A DNA stretch of 64,000 nt, from contig OY992536.1 in the NCBI GenBank assembly GCA_963921195.1, positions 233,218,023 through 233,282,022 of the forward strand, read 5' to 3'. The notes under the pieces are model-generated. The model was not told the DNA's origin. It was given only the letters and a program-made list of their open reading frames with translations, and did no database searches. This document shows, one piece after another, positions 46,995-58,449 of this stretch (position 1 is the stretch's first letter; each line of letters begins with the position of its first letter). Source of the stretch: Pegoplata infirma (taxonomy: Eukaryota > Arthropoda > Insecta > Diptera > Anthomyiidae). Made by a program: the position numbers and the translations under genes.

Positions 46995-47037
46995 CGACTC
47001 AAAAAGCGCTAAAAAGCGCTAAATTTGAAAAGCGCCA
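46995..47037 (+). repeat. AAAGCGCTAAA mini-repeat
   Basis: Four AAAAGCGC(T/C) units in about 43 bp next to the motif array. Confidence 0.6.
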
Positions 47038-48118
47038 AAAAATATTCCACGCTCATAAAAGGGGGGCGGACCGGAAAAAACGACATTATCTAATTCTCTG
47101 TGTCCAAATGCAGTACTTTAAACTTCTTGTGGCATTAAAATGATGCATTTGTTAAACAAAAACACAAAAAATCATGTAAAAAAGTGGTATTTTTCATGGA
47201 TTGGTTTAGTTCTTCACGGGGGAACTTTTTTCCCCCTGGTTGGATTATGCTCATTTACGAACTTAACTTGCCTAGAAACATAAGACATATTCGTGCCAAA
47301 TGTCGGGAGTCTAGCTCTTTTATTTTGGACTGCATCGTGTTAACTACAGACGGACAGACGGACGGACAGACGGACGGACATCGCTAGAATGTCTTAGAAT
47401 CGATCACTGATCATAAATATATATTCTAGGGGGTCCCCGTAGGCTAGGTGGTAGCGTGCTAGCCTTTCAACGTGGGGGTCGTGGGTTCGATTCCCACCAG
47501 AGCCCTTGGTTTTTTCGCTACAACGCACAGTGGGTTCGATGGTACCCAAAATGGCGATTAATTCAGATAAGCAGTAGTTTTAGAATATTATATTTTTTTA
47601 TTGATGACATAATATAAACACATAAAAATACACATTTTGGAAAAAAAAATTTGAAAAAAAATTTTTTTTTAACCTGTTAGGCGTTTTTTTTGTTTTTTGG
47701 AAAAAAGGGTTATAGTTCACAAGTTTTGCTGTAACTTTGGAATGAAAAGCGATAAATTAATAAAAAAAAAAATGGAAATTAAAGTGCACATAATGTGCTC
47801 TCAAAGTAATTAAAGAAAGAACGCATAATATGTATTTATATTATTATAATTTTTTTTTTAAATCCAATTTTTGTTTTTCACAAAATCTCATAAATGTACA
47901 AATTTATCTGAAAAAAGTGATTTATGGGAATATTATAGTTTTTTATTAAGGAATTATCATAAATACATAAAAACACAGCATTTTAGAAAAAAAAATTTAA
48001 CAAAAAAAATTTTCTTTTTAATCTTTTAGTCGTTTTTTATGTTTTTGGAAAAAAGCACGAAACCCTTGAACATGTAATAAAGCTACAAAAACAAATGGAG
48101 GAGACGTTTTTTTCGTGT

Positions 48119-48130
48119 AGGGGGGGGGGG
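48119..48130 (+). repeat. Poly-G run
   Basis: Twelve Gs in a row in otherwise AT-rich DNA. Assembly or polymerase slippage is possible here. Confidence 0.9.
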
Positions 48131-48251
48131 AGTTTACCGGGAGACTATGGGGGACACCTTCCCCTTGCGATAAACGTTGCCAAAAAAATTGATGTCAGTT
48201 TTTGCACCTAACTAATACAAATTTATCATTATTTAAATTATTTTTTCTATA

Positions 48252-48708
48252 CACGCCCCCAAAAAGGGGCGGACCGAAAAAATTGGCATTCCTGATCCCC
48301 CTTGGTTCAAATTCAGGTCGATGAACTTTATATGGCATTAAAATGTTTCATTTATTGATCAAATATACAAATAAAACTTGTAAAAAAAATATTTTTCTGG
48401 GGTAGTTTTAGTTCTTCAAGGGGGAACTTTTTCCCCCCTGGTCCGATTTTGCTCGTTCAAGAACTTAACCAGCCTATGATCATTATACATATTTGTGACA
48501 AACTTCAGGATTCTAGCTCTTGTTTTATGTACTTTATGGTGTGCTCAACAACAGACGGACGGACGGACACACGGTTAGTCACAGAATGTCTTAGAATCGA
48601 TCAGTGATCAATAATATACACTTTGTTGGGTCCTAGACCCATATTTCGATGCGTTACATATGGAATGACAAAGTGAGTGTAAGCCCATATTGTAGTTGAA
48701 GGGTATAA
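48252..48708 (-). mobile_element. HINE of second subfamily inside Transib-like element
   Basis: GGGGCGGACCGAAAAAATTG to 'GTTGAAGGGTATA' parallels HINE-F at 47058 onward: GGGGGAACTTTTTCCCCCC, 'CTTATGATTCTAGCTC'-type text and a short GTCC tract. It therefore lies inside an element that itself interrupts a member of the same subfamily. Confidence 0.72.
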
Positions 48709-49520
48709 ACACACATATAATGGATTTGTTTAATAAATGATTCCCAGACTTTTTACACAAAAATGGGAATAAAAAAAAACGGCCGGGCATTGTCCGTACT
48801 TTTTTTTCTTTTAAATAAAAGCTGATATCCTATACTTTTTTGAAATCCCCAAAACTAAATCCAACTATTACTAACTTAATATGTGTGGCCCATTAAATAT
48901 GGAAAATATCCCGATTTTGGACCCTTTTTAAAAAAATTATTAAAAACATTAAGACACAATTTTTATAAACAAAAAAATTTAAAAATTTAGCTTAATCCCT
49001 GGTGTTTAAGGTTCCATTATAAAAGATTTTCTTTTAAAAGACTTAATACCACTAATAATCGCTTAAATTGTAAAAAATTTCAATTTTTTTACTTTCTTCA
49101 AAAACTGCAATAATTTGTTAACTTTGACACCTCACCGAAAAGAAAGTTAACAACTTAGTTGATTGATTTTGATAACTAGTGTTGCAGAATTTTATCTACT
49201 TTTACCCCATACCAAATTTTATAAAAAAAACTTCATTTATAAATTTCAATTAATCGCCACTTTGGCATCATTTGAACCCAATGTGCAACGAGACGACGGT
49301 CATTGTTACCAGTTCTCGGTTAGGTTGAATTTATTAAAAATGAGTTGTAAATAAATAGAAAGAATAAATAAAAAAATAATTGATCATGTGATCAAACTAT
49401 TATTATAAAAAAAAAAAAAAAAAAATATATATTCTTTATGGGGTCCTCGACCGATATTTTGATGCGTTACACATGGAATGACAAAGTGAGTATACCCCCA
49501 TACTGTAGTTGGAGGGTATA

Positions 49521-50027
49521 TAAACAATTTTTTTTTTTTAATTTTCAACAAAGTTTTACATTTACATGGTTGTACTACAACGACTACGTGAAAAATATGG
49601 ATTTAAGACTGTTATAAGGACGTTTCTGTTGTTAAATGTACATATTTTCTTACAACTTAGATGTAAAGAAAACATAGTTTCAAATACCGATATGCTGGAA
49701 GAACAGATCAAAGCTGGGAAACTTTAACCGCCTTTAAAATAAAATTCCGATGTGATCTTTTAAAACGCCGACACACGTATATTTTTTTCTCCTTTACCAG
49801 AATTAATCGTTTGAACATCGTAATTTTTTTTTTTGTGTTGTACTGTGTAATTTTTTGCCATCAATTTGTTTTTTTCATCAAAATTTTTTTTTTTTTTAAT
49901 TTTTTTTTTTATATATATTTTTTTTTTTCATAAAAATGTTGTTTTTCATTATTATTTTTTTTTTTCACTAAAACTACTTTTCCACCAAGTCTAAAATTCT
50001 GATACAAAAATGTTCCATTTTTTAAAC
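49521..50027. other. Unassigned T-rich DNA
   Basis: Long T runs near 49860-49970; no repeat partner or exon seen. Confidence 0.4.
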
Positions 50028-51103
50028 AAATGTACAAAAAAGATGTGAGAGTGTTGTATTCTTCTGTGCTGAATCATTTATACTCTCCAAAATGCAAAAA
50101 ACCGTTTTTGCACTTAAGTAATGCACTCATTTACCAAATTTACAGCTCTTTTGGTTTAGACTGAATCTTGCTTTCCACAGAAAGATGGACGGATGTATAT
50201 TGCTAGATTGTCTAAGAAATATATCAATAGTATATAAACTTAATGGGTCCTCGACCGATATTTCAATTCATTTTTCATGGAAAAGCAAATCTTTAGCAAA
50301 ACATTGTTTTGATTTAATGTTTTGGGCTAGAGTAAAAATTCGCAGGCATTTTTAATTTGTTAACTAGTGTAACCAAATGCAATTAAATTTTTTTTTTTCT
50401 ATAGTTCTTCTCTGAAATCAATATCTTGTTTGGTAAAAAAAATCGTTAACAAATTCTTTTAACTTTATAGTCAAGTGCTTGTGAATATTTTTTTAAAAAT
50501 CTATCTTTCAAGTGTTTTTTTTTTTATATTTCCCCCCTTAATTAGTATTTGTTTTAGGTACCCTTGAAAATATTGACTTTTTATTTTTTTCCTGTATTTT
50601 TCAATTTATTTTGTATGTTTTTTTTTGCTCTAACGATGCTTAATTAATTTTTTTATAAAAAAAATATACATTAACTTAACATTACTGCTGAGTAACTAAA
50701 AAACAAGAAGAAAATTAAAATACATACATAAAAAGTTTTTGACCCTTCTGTTCAGGCATTATAATATTGGATTTATGAAAAACTTTAACTGAGCGATTTA
50801 CAATAACATGAGAAAATTAAACTTAAAATAGTATATAAGCGGAAAAATAAAAACGCCAAGGTTTTGGCAAAAAATGGCTGCGAATTTTGTATTCTTGCCC
50901 AAAACATTAAGTCATGATAATGTTTTGCGGAAGATTTAGGTGTACTTGCCAAAGCAAAGTTTTTTTTAGAAAAAATAATGTTATATTACTTTGCTATTCC
51001 ATGCAAAACGAATTGAAATATCAGTCGTGGACCCCATTAAAAAACCAAAATTTTGGGTTCAGAATATAACACTCTCACTTGTTTTATGTACATTTGATAA
51101 ACA
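50028..51103. mobile_element. Foldback built on HINE-like arms
   Basis: ACAAATGTACAAAAAAGATG and GAGAGTGTTGTATT on the left are mirrored near 51103-51060. AATGTTTTGGGCTAGAG (about 50318) is mirrored by CTTGCCCAAAACATT (about 50893). The left arm contains a decayed HINE segment (ACAGAAAGATGGACGGATG and GGTCCTCGACCGATATTTCA); the right arm has its weak inverse. Confidence 0.6.
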
Positions 51104-51487
51104 AATAGAAAATTTTTATGCGAAAAGCTTAGACTTGGTAAAAAAGTAGTTTTGGTAAAAAAAATATTTTTTTTTTCACGAAAAACAAAATTATGTTAAA
51201 AAAAATTTAATGAACCCAAAATTTTTGGTGAAAAAAAATTTTGAAAAAAAAAGTTTTTGATGAAAAGAAAAATTTTTTGAGTAAAAAATAAAAATTTGGT
51301 GAGAAAAAAATTGATAATAAAAAATATGATAAAAAAATTTGATGAAAAAAAATATTAAAAAAAAAATTGATAAAATTTGACGAAAACACAAAAAAATTGA
51401 TTAAAAAAAATTTTTGATGAAAAAAAAAATATATGAAAAAAAAATTTATGAAAAAAAAAATTAATGAAAAAAAAAAATTGATAAAAA
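51104..51487. repeat. GATGAAAAAAAATTT-type simple repeat
   Basis: Irregular units of TTGATGAAAAAAAA, TTGATAAAAAA and TTATGAAAAAA. Similar runs occur at 54645-54790 and 56205-56345. The apparent ORFs on either strand (F/I/K-rich) are products of this repeat. Confidence 0.8.
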
Positions 51488-54400
51488 AACATGTAGAAAA
51501 GTTAAATTCGACTTTGCCGAATCTATGAATACCCTCCACAATGCCTTTTTTAAAGGATAGTCCTTTTTTAACGTGAAAAATATTAACAATTTTGATTAGA
51601 AATATTTTATTTTGAGTAAAAAACTCTTTTTTGTCATATAAAAAAAAAAGAAAAATTACTAATTTTTTTTTGAGTGTAAAAATTTTTTTGATTTTGATGT
51701 TTTATTTACTGTAAAAATATTTCTGAGTGAATGCACTTACGTATGTACACAAAATATTGTCATTTAAAAAAAAAACTTAATTTTTTTTTGAGTGTAAAAT
51801 TTTTTTGAGTGTAATTTTTTTTTTTCTAGTGTAAGTTTGAAGTTACCAATGCTTTTAAAACTAAACAAGTTTAAAAAGCATTGCTTTAAAATTAAACAAG
51901 TTTAAAAAGCATTGTTAAGTTAAAACTTGATTAACACTAGGCATTTATACAAATATACCTTGTAAAATATTTTTTTGACTTACAAATGTTTTAAAACTAA
52001 CGGGTTTTCAACACGTGAATTTAAGGTGAAACTAATCTGAAATTTATGGGTTTGTTAATAACTTTTGAACCACTGGACCGATTTGGCTCAAATTTATATA
52101 TATGCCACACTTCAGCACTCTCAGAATTTCCGTTCGAAAGTTACCGTTTGTTTTATCTCGTAAATTCCAGAAAAACCCTTGCCGAAATTCACTCATTTGC
52201 TTATAACTTTTGAACCGCTGGACCGATTTCGCTGGATTACAATACCAACCTGACCAGGTAAATGCTTAACATATATGCCAAACTTCAGGAGCCTCCGTAA
52301 AGTCTTTCAAAAGTTAGCGTGTTTTCAACAGACAGACAGACGGACTGACGGACGGACGGACATCGCTAGATCGTCTTAAAATCGATCGAGGATCATGAAT
52401 ATGGGGGTTTTCGTGTCAACTGACACAACTTTTGAAACCGATGTCTTCCGATCGGGATGAAATTTGCACCAAAGTTAGTCCTATTGGATAGTATTTCAGA
52501 CACAAATTTTCAACGACATCGGTCAAGGACTCTGTGAGTTAGAGGGGGTCGAAATTTTACATTTTGGCCAAAGAGGTGTTTATTATCATCCATGTAACTT
52601 CTTACCTATTGTTTTTAGCAAAATGTGTCCCAAACAGTATAGATAGCTATTTCTTCAGTCTTTTGAAAAAAAATTATAAAAAATTAAAAAAAAAATTTTT
52701 TGATTTTTTTTTTTAAAAATCAAAAACTTTTTTGACTTTTTCCTCAAATTGGGCCCTTTTTTTTTTTTTTTTTTTTGATTCAAAAAAAAGCTTAATTTAT
52801 TTCCTTTAAGACCTATGGGGTCGCTTAGTGGGATGCGAGTGGGATATCTATGAAAAATTTTTTTTTTAACTTTGGACCACAAAAAACGCTTCTTAAATTT
52901 GCACTTTTAGGCGTGGGAAAGCTAACCAGTTTTCGATTTTCATTCGCGATACCCTCTAATTTTTGTAAGTTCGAAAAAGAAAGCATGAGCCAAAAAATTA
53001 GGGCGATGGGGTGGGGCCATATGGCCCCACATCGGGGTCAAAGTTGGGCGTTAAGTGGTAAAATCCTTAAAAAGCGCCACAACTGCCCTAGACACGCCCC
53101 TGGAGGGGTGCAATGTGAGACAAACCCCCAATAATTTTCAGCCCCCAACATTTTTCTTGAACATACCTAACCCCTATTTCCAATTCCTAAGGGGGCTCCC
53201 ATACAAAACATTTAAAAAAAAATTGTTCCTACCATTCTAACTTACCCTAAAGTGCCCCTAGTGGAGCCAAATGTATGACGGACCTCCATTATTTTATTAA
53301 TTCCAACATTTTTTCCGAACATACCTACAATGTATCTTTAACCCTTAAGGTGGTCCCCATACATATTTTTATTTTTTTATAAATTTGTTTTATTTAACCA
53401 GCTCCTACCGCCCCTACCGTGCCTCCTAGAGAGGTAAAAATTACGACCAACCCCCATTAATTTTTAGTTACCAACATTTTGTCCGAACATAATAGCACCC
53501 TATCTCCACTCCCTAAGGGGGCTCCCATACATTATAAAAACATGTATCTTTAAAAACTAATAAAAAAATAAAAAAATGTATGGGGATCCCCTTAAGAGTT
53601 GAAAATAAAGGGTAGGTATATTCTGAGAAAATGTTGGAGTTGAAGAAATATTGGGGGTCGGTCATACATTTTACTTCTCTAGGGGCACCCTATGGACAGT
53701 TAGAGCGGTAGGAGCAAATTAAAAAAAATGTTATTTTGTATGGGAGCCCCCTTAGGAATTGGAAATAGGGGTTAGGTATGTTCAAGAAAAATGTTGGGTG
53801 CTGAAAATTATTGGGGGTTCGTCTCATATTGCACCCCTCCAGGGGCGTGTGTAGGGCAGTTGTGGGGCTTTTTGAGGTATTTTACCACTTAACGCCCAAC
53901 TTTGACCCCGATGTGGGGCCATTTGACCCCACCCCAACGCCCTCATTTTTTGGCTCATGATTTCTTTTTCGAACCTATAAAAATTAGAGGGTATCGCGAA
54001 TGAAAATCGAAAACTGGTTAGCATTCCCACGCCTAATAGTGCAAATTTAAGAACCGTTTTTTGTGGTCCAAAGTTAAAAAAAAAAATTTTTGATAGATAT
54101 CCCACTCGCATCCCACTAAGCGACCCCATAGGTCTTAAAGGAAATAAAATAAGCTGTTTTTAGAATCAAAAAAAAAAAAAAAAAGGGCCCAATTTGAGAA
54201 AAAGGTCAAAAAAGTTTTGGATTTTTAAAAAAAAAAATCAAAAAAATTTTTTTTTAATTTTTTATAATTTTTTTCCAAAAGACTGAAGAAATAGCTATCT
54301 ATACTATTTGGGACACATTTTGCTAAAAACAATAGGTAAGAAGTTACATGGATGAGAATAAACACCTCTTTGGCCAAAATGTAAAATTTCGACCCCCTCT

Positions 54401-54633
54401 AACTCAGAAAGTCCTTGACCGATGTCGTTGAAAAATTGTGTCTGAACTACTATCCAATAGGACTAACCTTGGTGCAAATTTCCCGATCGGAAGACATCGG
54501 TTTCAAAAGTTGTGTCAGTTGACACGAAAACCCCCATATATATACTTTATGGGGTCCTAGACCAATATTTCGAGGTGTTACAAACGGAATGACAAACTTA
54601 TATGTACCCTCTATTACTAGAGTGGAAGGTATA
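51488..54633 (-). mobile_element. HINE-G, split by foldback Y
   Basis: Minus-strand copy: TACCTTCCACTCTAGTAATA at about 54633, 'CCCCATAAAGTATATATAT', the insert Y, then the GTCC tract (52330-52362), body, hairpin and end at 51488. Collinear with HINE-A and HINE-E. Confidence 0.83.
52403..54535. mobile_element. Foldback family Y, relative of X
   Basis: The ends GGGGGTTTTCGTGTCAACTG and its exact inverse continue into arms of about 0.9-1 kb. Each arm has modules echoing X: GGGGTGCAA, ACAAACCCCCA, CCCCAACATTT, AACATACCTAACCCCTAT and CTAAGGGGGCTCCCATAC. GGCCATATGGCCCC (53018) and GGCCCAATTTG runs are specific to Y. It is inserted in the (AT)n stretch of HINE-G, so the duplication (2-4 bp of AT) is ambiguous. 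Non-coding; ORFs at 52850-53134 and 53824-54129 mirror each other. Confidence 0.8.
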
Positions 54634-54635
54634 AC

Positions 54636-54895
54636 AAATTGATAAAAAATGCTGAAAAAAAAAGTTTGATAAAAAAAAAATTGATACAAAAAAAGTTTGT
54701 TAAAAAAAAAAGTTTGATGAAAAAAAAAAAAAAATTGATGACAAAAAAATTTTATGAGAAAAAAAAAATTTATGAAAAAAAACATTTTTTTTTGTTGAAA
54801 AATAATTATGTTACTTTTTATTTACCAGCTGGTGAAAAACGGTTTTATTCACCACGAGGTGAATTATTATCCAAGTTACAAACCCAAGTTATTAA
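54636..54895. repeat. A-rich repeat ending in CACCAGCTGGTG palindromes
   Basis: GATAAAAAAAA/GATGAAAAAAA units lead into ATTTACCAGCTGGTGAAAAA and ATTCACCACGAGGTGAATTA. The same order recurs at 56190-56425 (ATTCACCAGCCAGTGAAAAA, ATTCACCAGCAGGT), so these are two copies of one undefined repeat. Confidence 0.6.
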
Positions 54896-56189
54896 AATTT
54901 TTGGTTTTAAGAAAATGAAAATAGTAATTCTTGTTTTCTTTTTTGTAAATTGTTAGCTTATATAGTCAAACTGAGGTGGCGTCCTGCAACTTTTTTAAAA
55001 TTAGACACCAGCATAAAAACATTATCATGTTAAAAGCATCTAGGAAGTTTGGCCATTTTTAAAGTCAGGCTTATATTAGGTAACAGGTAAAAACGATGTG
55101 TGAAAAAATATTTCCGCTATTGATTTTAAAAACCTGAGAGACACGGGAATGCTATTTTTATACCAACTTTCTGACTGTAGAGCATTTTTTCTATAGTGCA
55201 AAACCATTTTTTTTGAATTGATCTAGAAAAACTGGGAGACACGGGTATTTTATTTTCGGCTGTACTCTCAGACTTTTTTTTAGTCCGGTTCATGTGTACA
55301 GCCAAAATTTCAAATTTGTCGGACAGTGTTATCTAACGAGTATAATTTTAAAAAAAGTTATGTAGATAATTTATAGAACTTTAATTAAAGCTTGATAGCG
55401 TTCAGATTGAGTTAATAATAAATGTGCTACTGGGGTCGATCTGGAAAATGAAATTATTTTTAGACATTTTTTAGAACATTTTTTAAAAATATTTCCAAGT
55501 CGATTTTTTCCAAGTTCAAACATTAAAAATTTAAAAAATGTTCCAAGAGTTTTTATTCAGTAATCAACTAATTTTTCCAAAAACCTAAACAAAAGATTAG
55601 ATTTTTTAAATACAGTAGAATAAATTCGCATTTTTTGACCTGCTGGAGTGCTAAATATTTGCTACACTATTATTATATTAACATTCTTGTTTGCAGCCAG
55701 AAATTAACTATTTCCCTTACCCAACATTATAATTCATTTCTTCTATTGTTTTCTTTCGTTTTTGTTAGTTTTTCATATCAAATTGTTTTACCTTTTTGTT
55801 TATACACCAGTGAGTTTTTACATTTAGTCAACATTTTTGCTATATTTTTTTTTGTACCTTGTAACATTTTTAAATACATATTGAAGAGATGAAAGAAGAA
55901 TTATGTTGGATTTATAGTCGTTTAGAAAATAAAACAATTTTATATTTTTTGTTGTGTTGTGTTTTCATTTTTTAATTAAAATACAGTTCATGTCAATATG
56001 ATTTTGATTTAGTCTTCAATATCCCTTTTATAAGGAGATATTCGTAATGCCTTTCTTTAACCCTTAGATATTTATTGAAAATTAACTTTTCAGATGGTAA
56101 ATTTTTATTTTGTGTAAAATTTAATCAGATCACATAAAATGTTATACATATTTACATTAGTGCACTTCATGAAAATATTTTTTTTTATT
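54896..56189. other. Unassigned DNA
   Basis: GTCCTGCAAC...CATAAAAACATTATCATG at 54975-55030 is similar to text at 61258-61300, a dispersed repeat. The rest shows no domain, exon or inverted arms. The 85-residue ORF at 55635 is hydrophobic low-complexity and unconvincing. Confidence 0.4.
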
Positions 56190-56425
56190 GATAAATTTAT
56201 TTCAGAACCAGAATAAAAAAAAAATGTTGAAAAATAATATGGAAAAAAAATATTTTGATAAAAAAAAATTTTTGATGAAAAAATATTATTGGATAAAAAA
56301 AAGTTTACAAAAAAAATTTATGAAAAAAAAATTTATGAAAATTAAAATTATCCTGAAAAATAATTGTGCTACTTTTTATTCACCAGCCAGTGAAAAACTT
56401 TTTTATTCACCAGCAGGTTAATTAC
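56190..56425. repeat. Second copy of A-rich/CACCAGC repeat
   Basis: As at 54636-54895: AAATGTTGAAAAATAATATG and GATGAAAAAAT units, then GTGCTACTTTTTATTCACCA and a second ATTCACCAGCAGGT. Confidence 0.6.
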
Positions 56426-56454
56426 ACTGTGCTACAAAAAAAAATTGGTTATAC

Positions 56455-56900
56455 ATGGGGCATTCCATGTCAAATCGGACACTTTGAATAATTTTTTTTT
56501 TTTAGATTTTCCCAATTTGTTGATAGTTTTTAGTACCCTTCCAAAACTCCTTCGTTGTAAATTTTCAGATTTTTTTGATGACCCGTTCAAAAGTTATCGA
56601 ATTTTTAAAAATTGGTAGTTTGTTCCTTATTCCTTTTACTCATAACTTTTTTAATGATGGTCCAAATTGTAAATTTTTTTTTTTTTCAAAATTTTTGTTT
56701 TTTACATACTTTAAAAAAAAAAGGCCAAACAATTTCTTAAAAGTGCTCCAGTATGCAATTTATAAGTTTTACAATTTAAATCTAATTTTTTGAAATGTAT
56801 GCACTCTTTGATTTTTTTGAAATTTTTTTGTGTAAAACTTCTATCGATTATACAAATTTATTGCCCTACTTAGGGAGTGGATAACAATTATTACTATTTG
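56455..56900 (+). mobile_element. Foldback family X, left-arm fragment (copy 4)
   Basis: TGGGGCATTCCATGTCAAAT through 'ATAACAATTATTACTATTT', following copy 2. A piece of the turn-round module (CCTACTTAGGGAGTGG) replaces the usual CCCAGGAGGATCCTGGG, hinting at template switching between modules. Truncated by the next element. Confidence 0.72.
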
Positions 56901-56940
56901 TGTTATTGTGGACACAATAATATTATTGGACACAATAATA

Positions 56941-58449
56941 GTAGTGGACACATATATTAAAAAAAATATATATTTTTTTTTTTTTTTTGAAAAGTGTGGC
57001 AACTCTGAAACTTTGAAGTTTAGTAATTTGCGGCATAGGGACTCCACTCAAAAGGTCATAACTTTTGTTGTGTAAGAGATATTGACAAGCGTCTTTTTGC
57101 ATTGGATAGGTAAAACTATGGGGATTAATAAATTAATTTAAAAAAAATTGTAGAATTTTTTTTTTTTATAAAAAATTTTGGAAAAAAAAATTCAAAATTG
57201 TTTTTTAAAAAATTTTTTTTTTAAGATTTTTTAAAATTTGTATTAAAATGGCAAATGATATGGTCTAAATACCCTGAAAATTTCAGAGTGGGATTCGTAA
57301 TAGTTTTTGAGATATCACAAAAAATGTAGAAGTATATACACAAGAAAACGAGAAAAAAATTAAAAAAAAAAATAAAAATATTTTTTTTTTTTAAAAAAAA
57401 TATTTTTTAGATTCTTTATATTTTTTATACAAATAGCCAATTATGTGTTCAAAACAACCTGAAAATTTTAGAGTGGGATTATTTATAGTTTCTGAGATAT
57501 CACAAAAATGTAGAAGTAGAAGCTTAGAAATAATGTACAAAAAGGGAAAAATTGGTTACCTCCAATGACATGTCCATGTTTATGTAATGAAAATTGAAAT
57601 TGGGAAGTTACCCCTTACTAATATTTTTGGTTTTTGTTGGGATGCTACAAGAAAAAGTTTAGAGTTCTGTATTTATAACTTTTGAGCGCAGTTTCTTGTT
57701 TACATATTTTATATAAATAATGTTAATTACAGGGGTTTTTTTTAAATAATTTAAAATTTGTAATATTGTGAAAGTAAATATCAGTAAGTGGTTACTTCAA
57801 AATTTCAATATTCATTACATAAACATGGATATGTCATTGGAGGTAACCAGTTTTTCTCTTCTTCTACACTTTTTCTAAACTTCTACTTATACATTTTTAT
57901 GATATCTCAAAAACTAAAAATAATCCCACTCTAAAAATTTCAGGGTGTTTGGATTGGAACACATAGTTGGCTATATGAATAAAAAATATAAAGAATCTAA
58001 AAATTATATTTTTAAAAAAAAAATATATTTTTATTTTTTTTTTCAACATTTTTTCTCGTTTTCATGCGTACATACTTCTACATTTTTTGTGATATCTCAA
58101 AAACCATTTCGAATCCCACTCTGAAATTTTCAGGGTATTTAGACATTATTATTGGCCATTTTTATACAAATTTTGGAAAATCTTAAAAATAAATTTTTTT
58201 TTAAAAACAATTTTTATTTTTTTTTCCAAAATCTTTTATAAAAAAAAATGTATATAATTTATTAATCCCCATAGTTTTACCTATCTAATGCAAAAAGACG
58301 CTTGTCAATATCTCTTACACATCAAAAGGTATGTCCTTTTGAGTGAAGTCCCTATACCACAAATTCCAAAACTTCAAAGCTTAAGAGTTGCCACACTTTT
58401 CAAAAAAAAAAAAAAAAAATATTTTTTTTTTAATACATGTGTCCACTAC
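56941..58449. mobile_element. Foldback with two modules per arm
   Basis: GTAGTGGACACA and its inverse end arms of about 700 bp, e.g. AAAGTGTGGCAACTCTG against CAGAGTTGCCACACTTT-like text near 58390. Within each arm a ~185-bp module occurs twice: CCTGAAAATTTYAGAGTGGG, then TTTTGAGATATCACAAAAA and TGTAGAAGTA. No target duplication found, no transposase. Confidence 0.7.

Larger units (their letters stand above)
47526..49285. mobile_element. Transib-like element, 5-bp target duplication
   Basis: The ends are CACAGTGGGTTCGA and CACATTGGGTTCAA, and the inverted match continues to GGCGATTA for about 35 bp. CAACG is duplicated at 47521-47525 and 49286-49290, splitting a SINE. A CAC-start with a 5-bp GC-rich duplication is the signature of Transib, relatives of the RAG recombinase; CACAGTG equals the V(D)J heptamer. 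It has no transposase. The left interior contains a ~345-bp tandem duplication (47588 and 47932 registers); the right interior contains a HINE. Confidence 0.78.
47428..49422 (+). mobile_element. tRNA-derived SINE S2, split by a Transib-like element
   Basis: Head 47428-47525 with TAGGCTAGGTGGTAGCG (A box) and GGGTTCGATTCCCACC (B box); tail 49286-49422 with GAGACGACGGTCATTGTTAC, GATCATGTGATCAAAC and poly(A). The SINE's own duplication AAATATATATTCT stands at 47415-47427 and 49423-49435 inside HINE-F. Joining head and tail across the insert gives the order seen in copy S1. Confidence 0.88.
47058..49520 (-). mobile_element. HINE-F (second subfamily), split by SINE S2
   Basis: Minus strand: TACCCTCCAACTACAG at about 49520, 'CCCCATAAAGAATATATATT', then the SINE nest, then the GTCC/GTCT tract (47345-47380), 'TCCAAAATAAAAGAGCTAGA', GGGGGAAAAAAGTTCCCCC and GGTCCGCCCCCC at 47058. 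It shares the 5' half with other HINEs but has its own 3' half, also seen at 48252-48708. Confidence 0.72.

Noticed and set aside
51191..51539. F/I-rich ORFs (110 and 66 residues)
   Set aside because: Translation of the GATGAAAAAAAATTT simple repeat in overlapping frames.
52850..54129. Two similar ORFs with FNFGPQKT.LKFALLGVG
   Set aside because: Again mirror images in the arms of foldback Y; no family recognised and the reading frame is interrupted in each.
55635..55892. 85-residue hydrophobic ORF as membrane protein
   Set aside because: F/L/I/Y-rich because of T-rich DNA; no start context, homologous family or codon bias.
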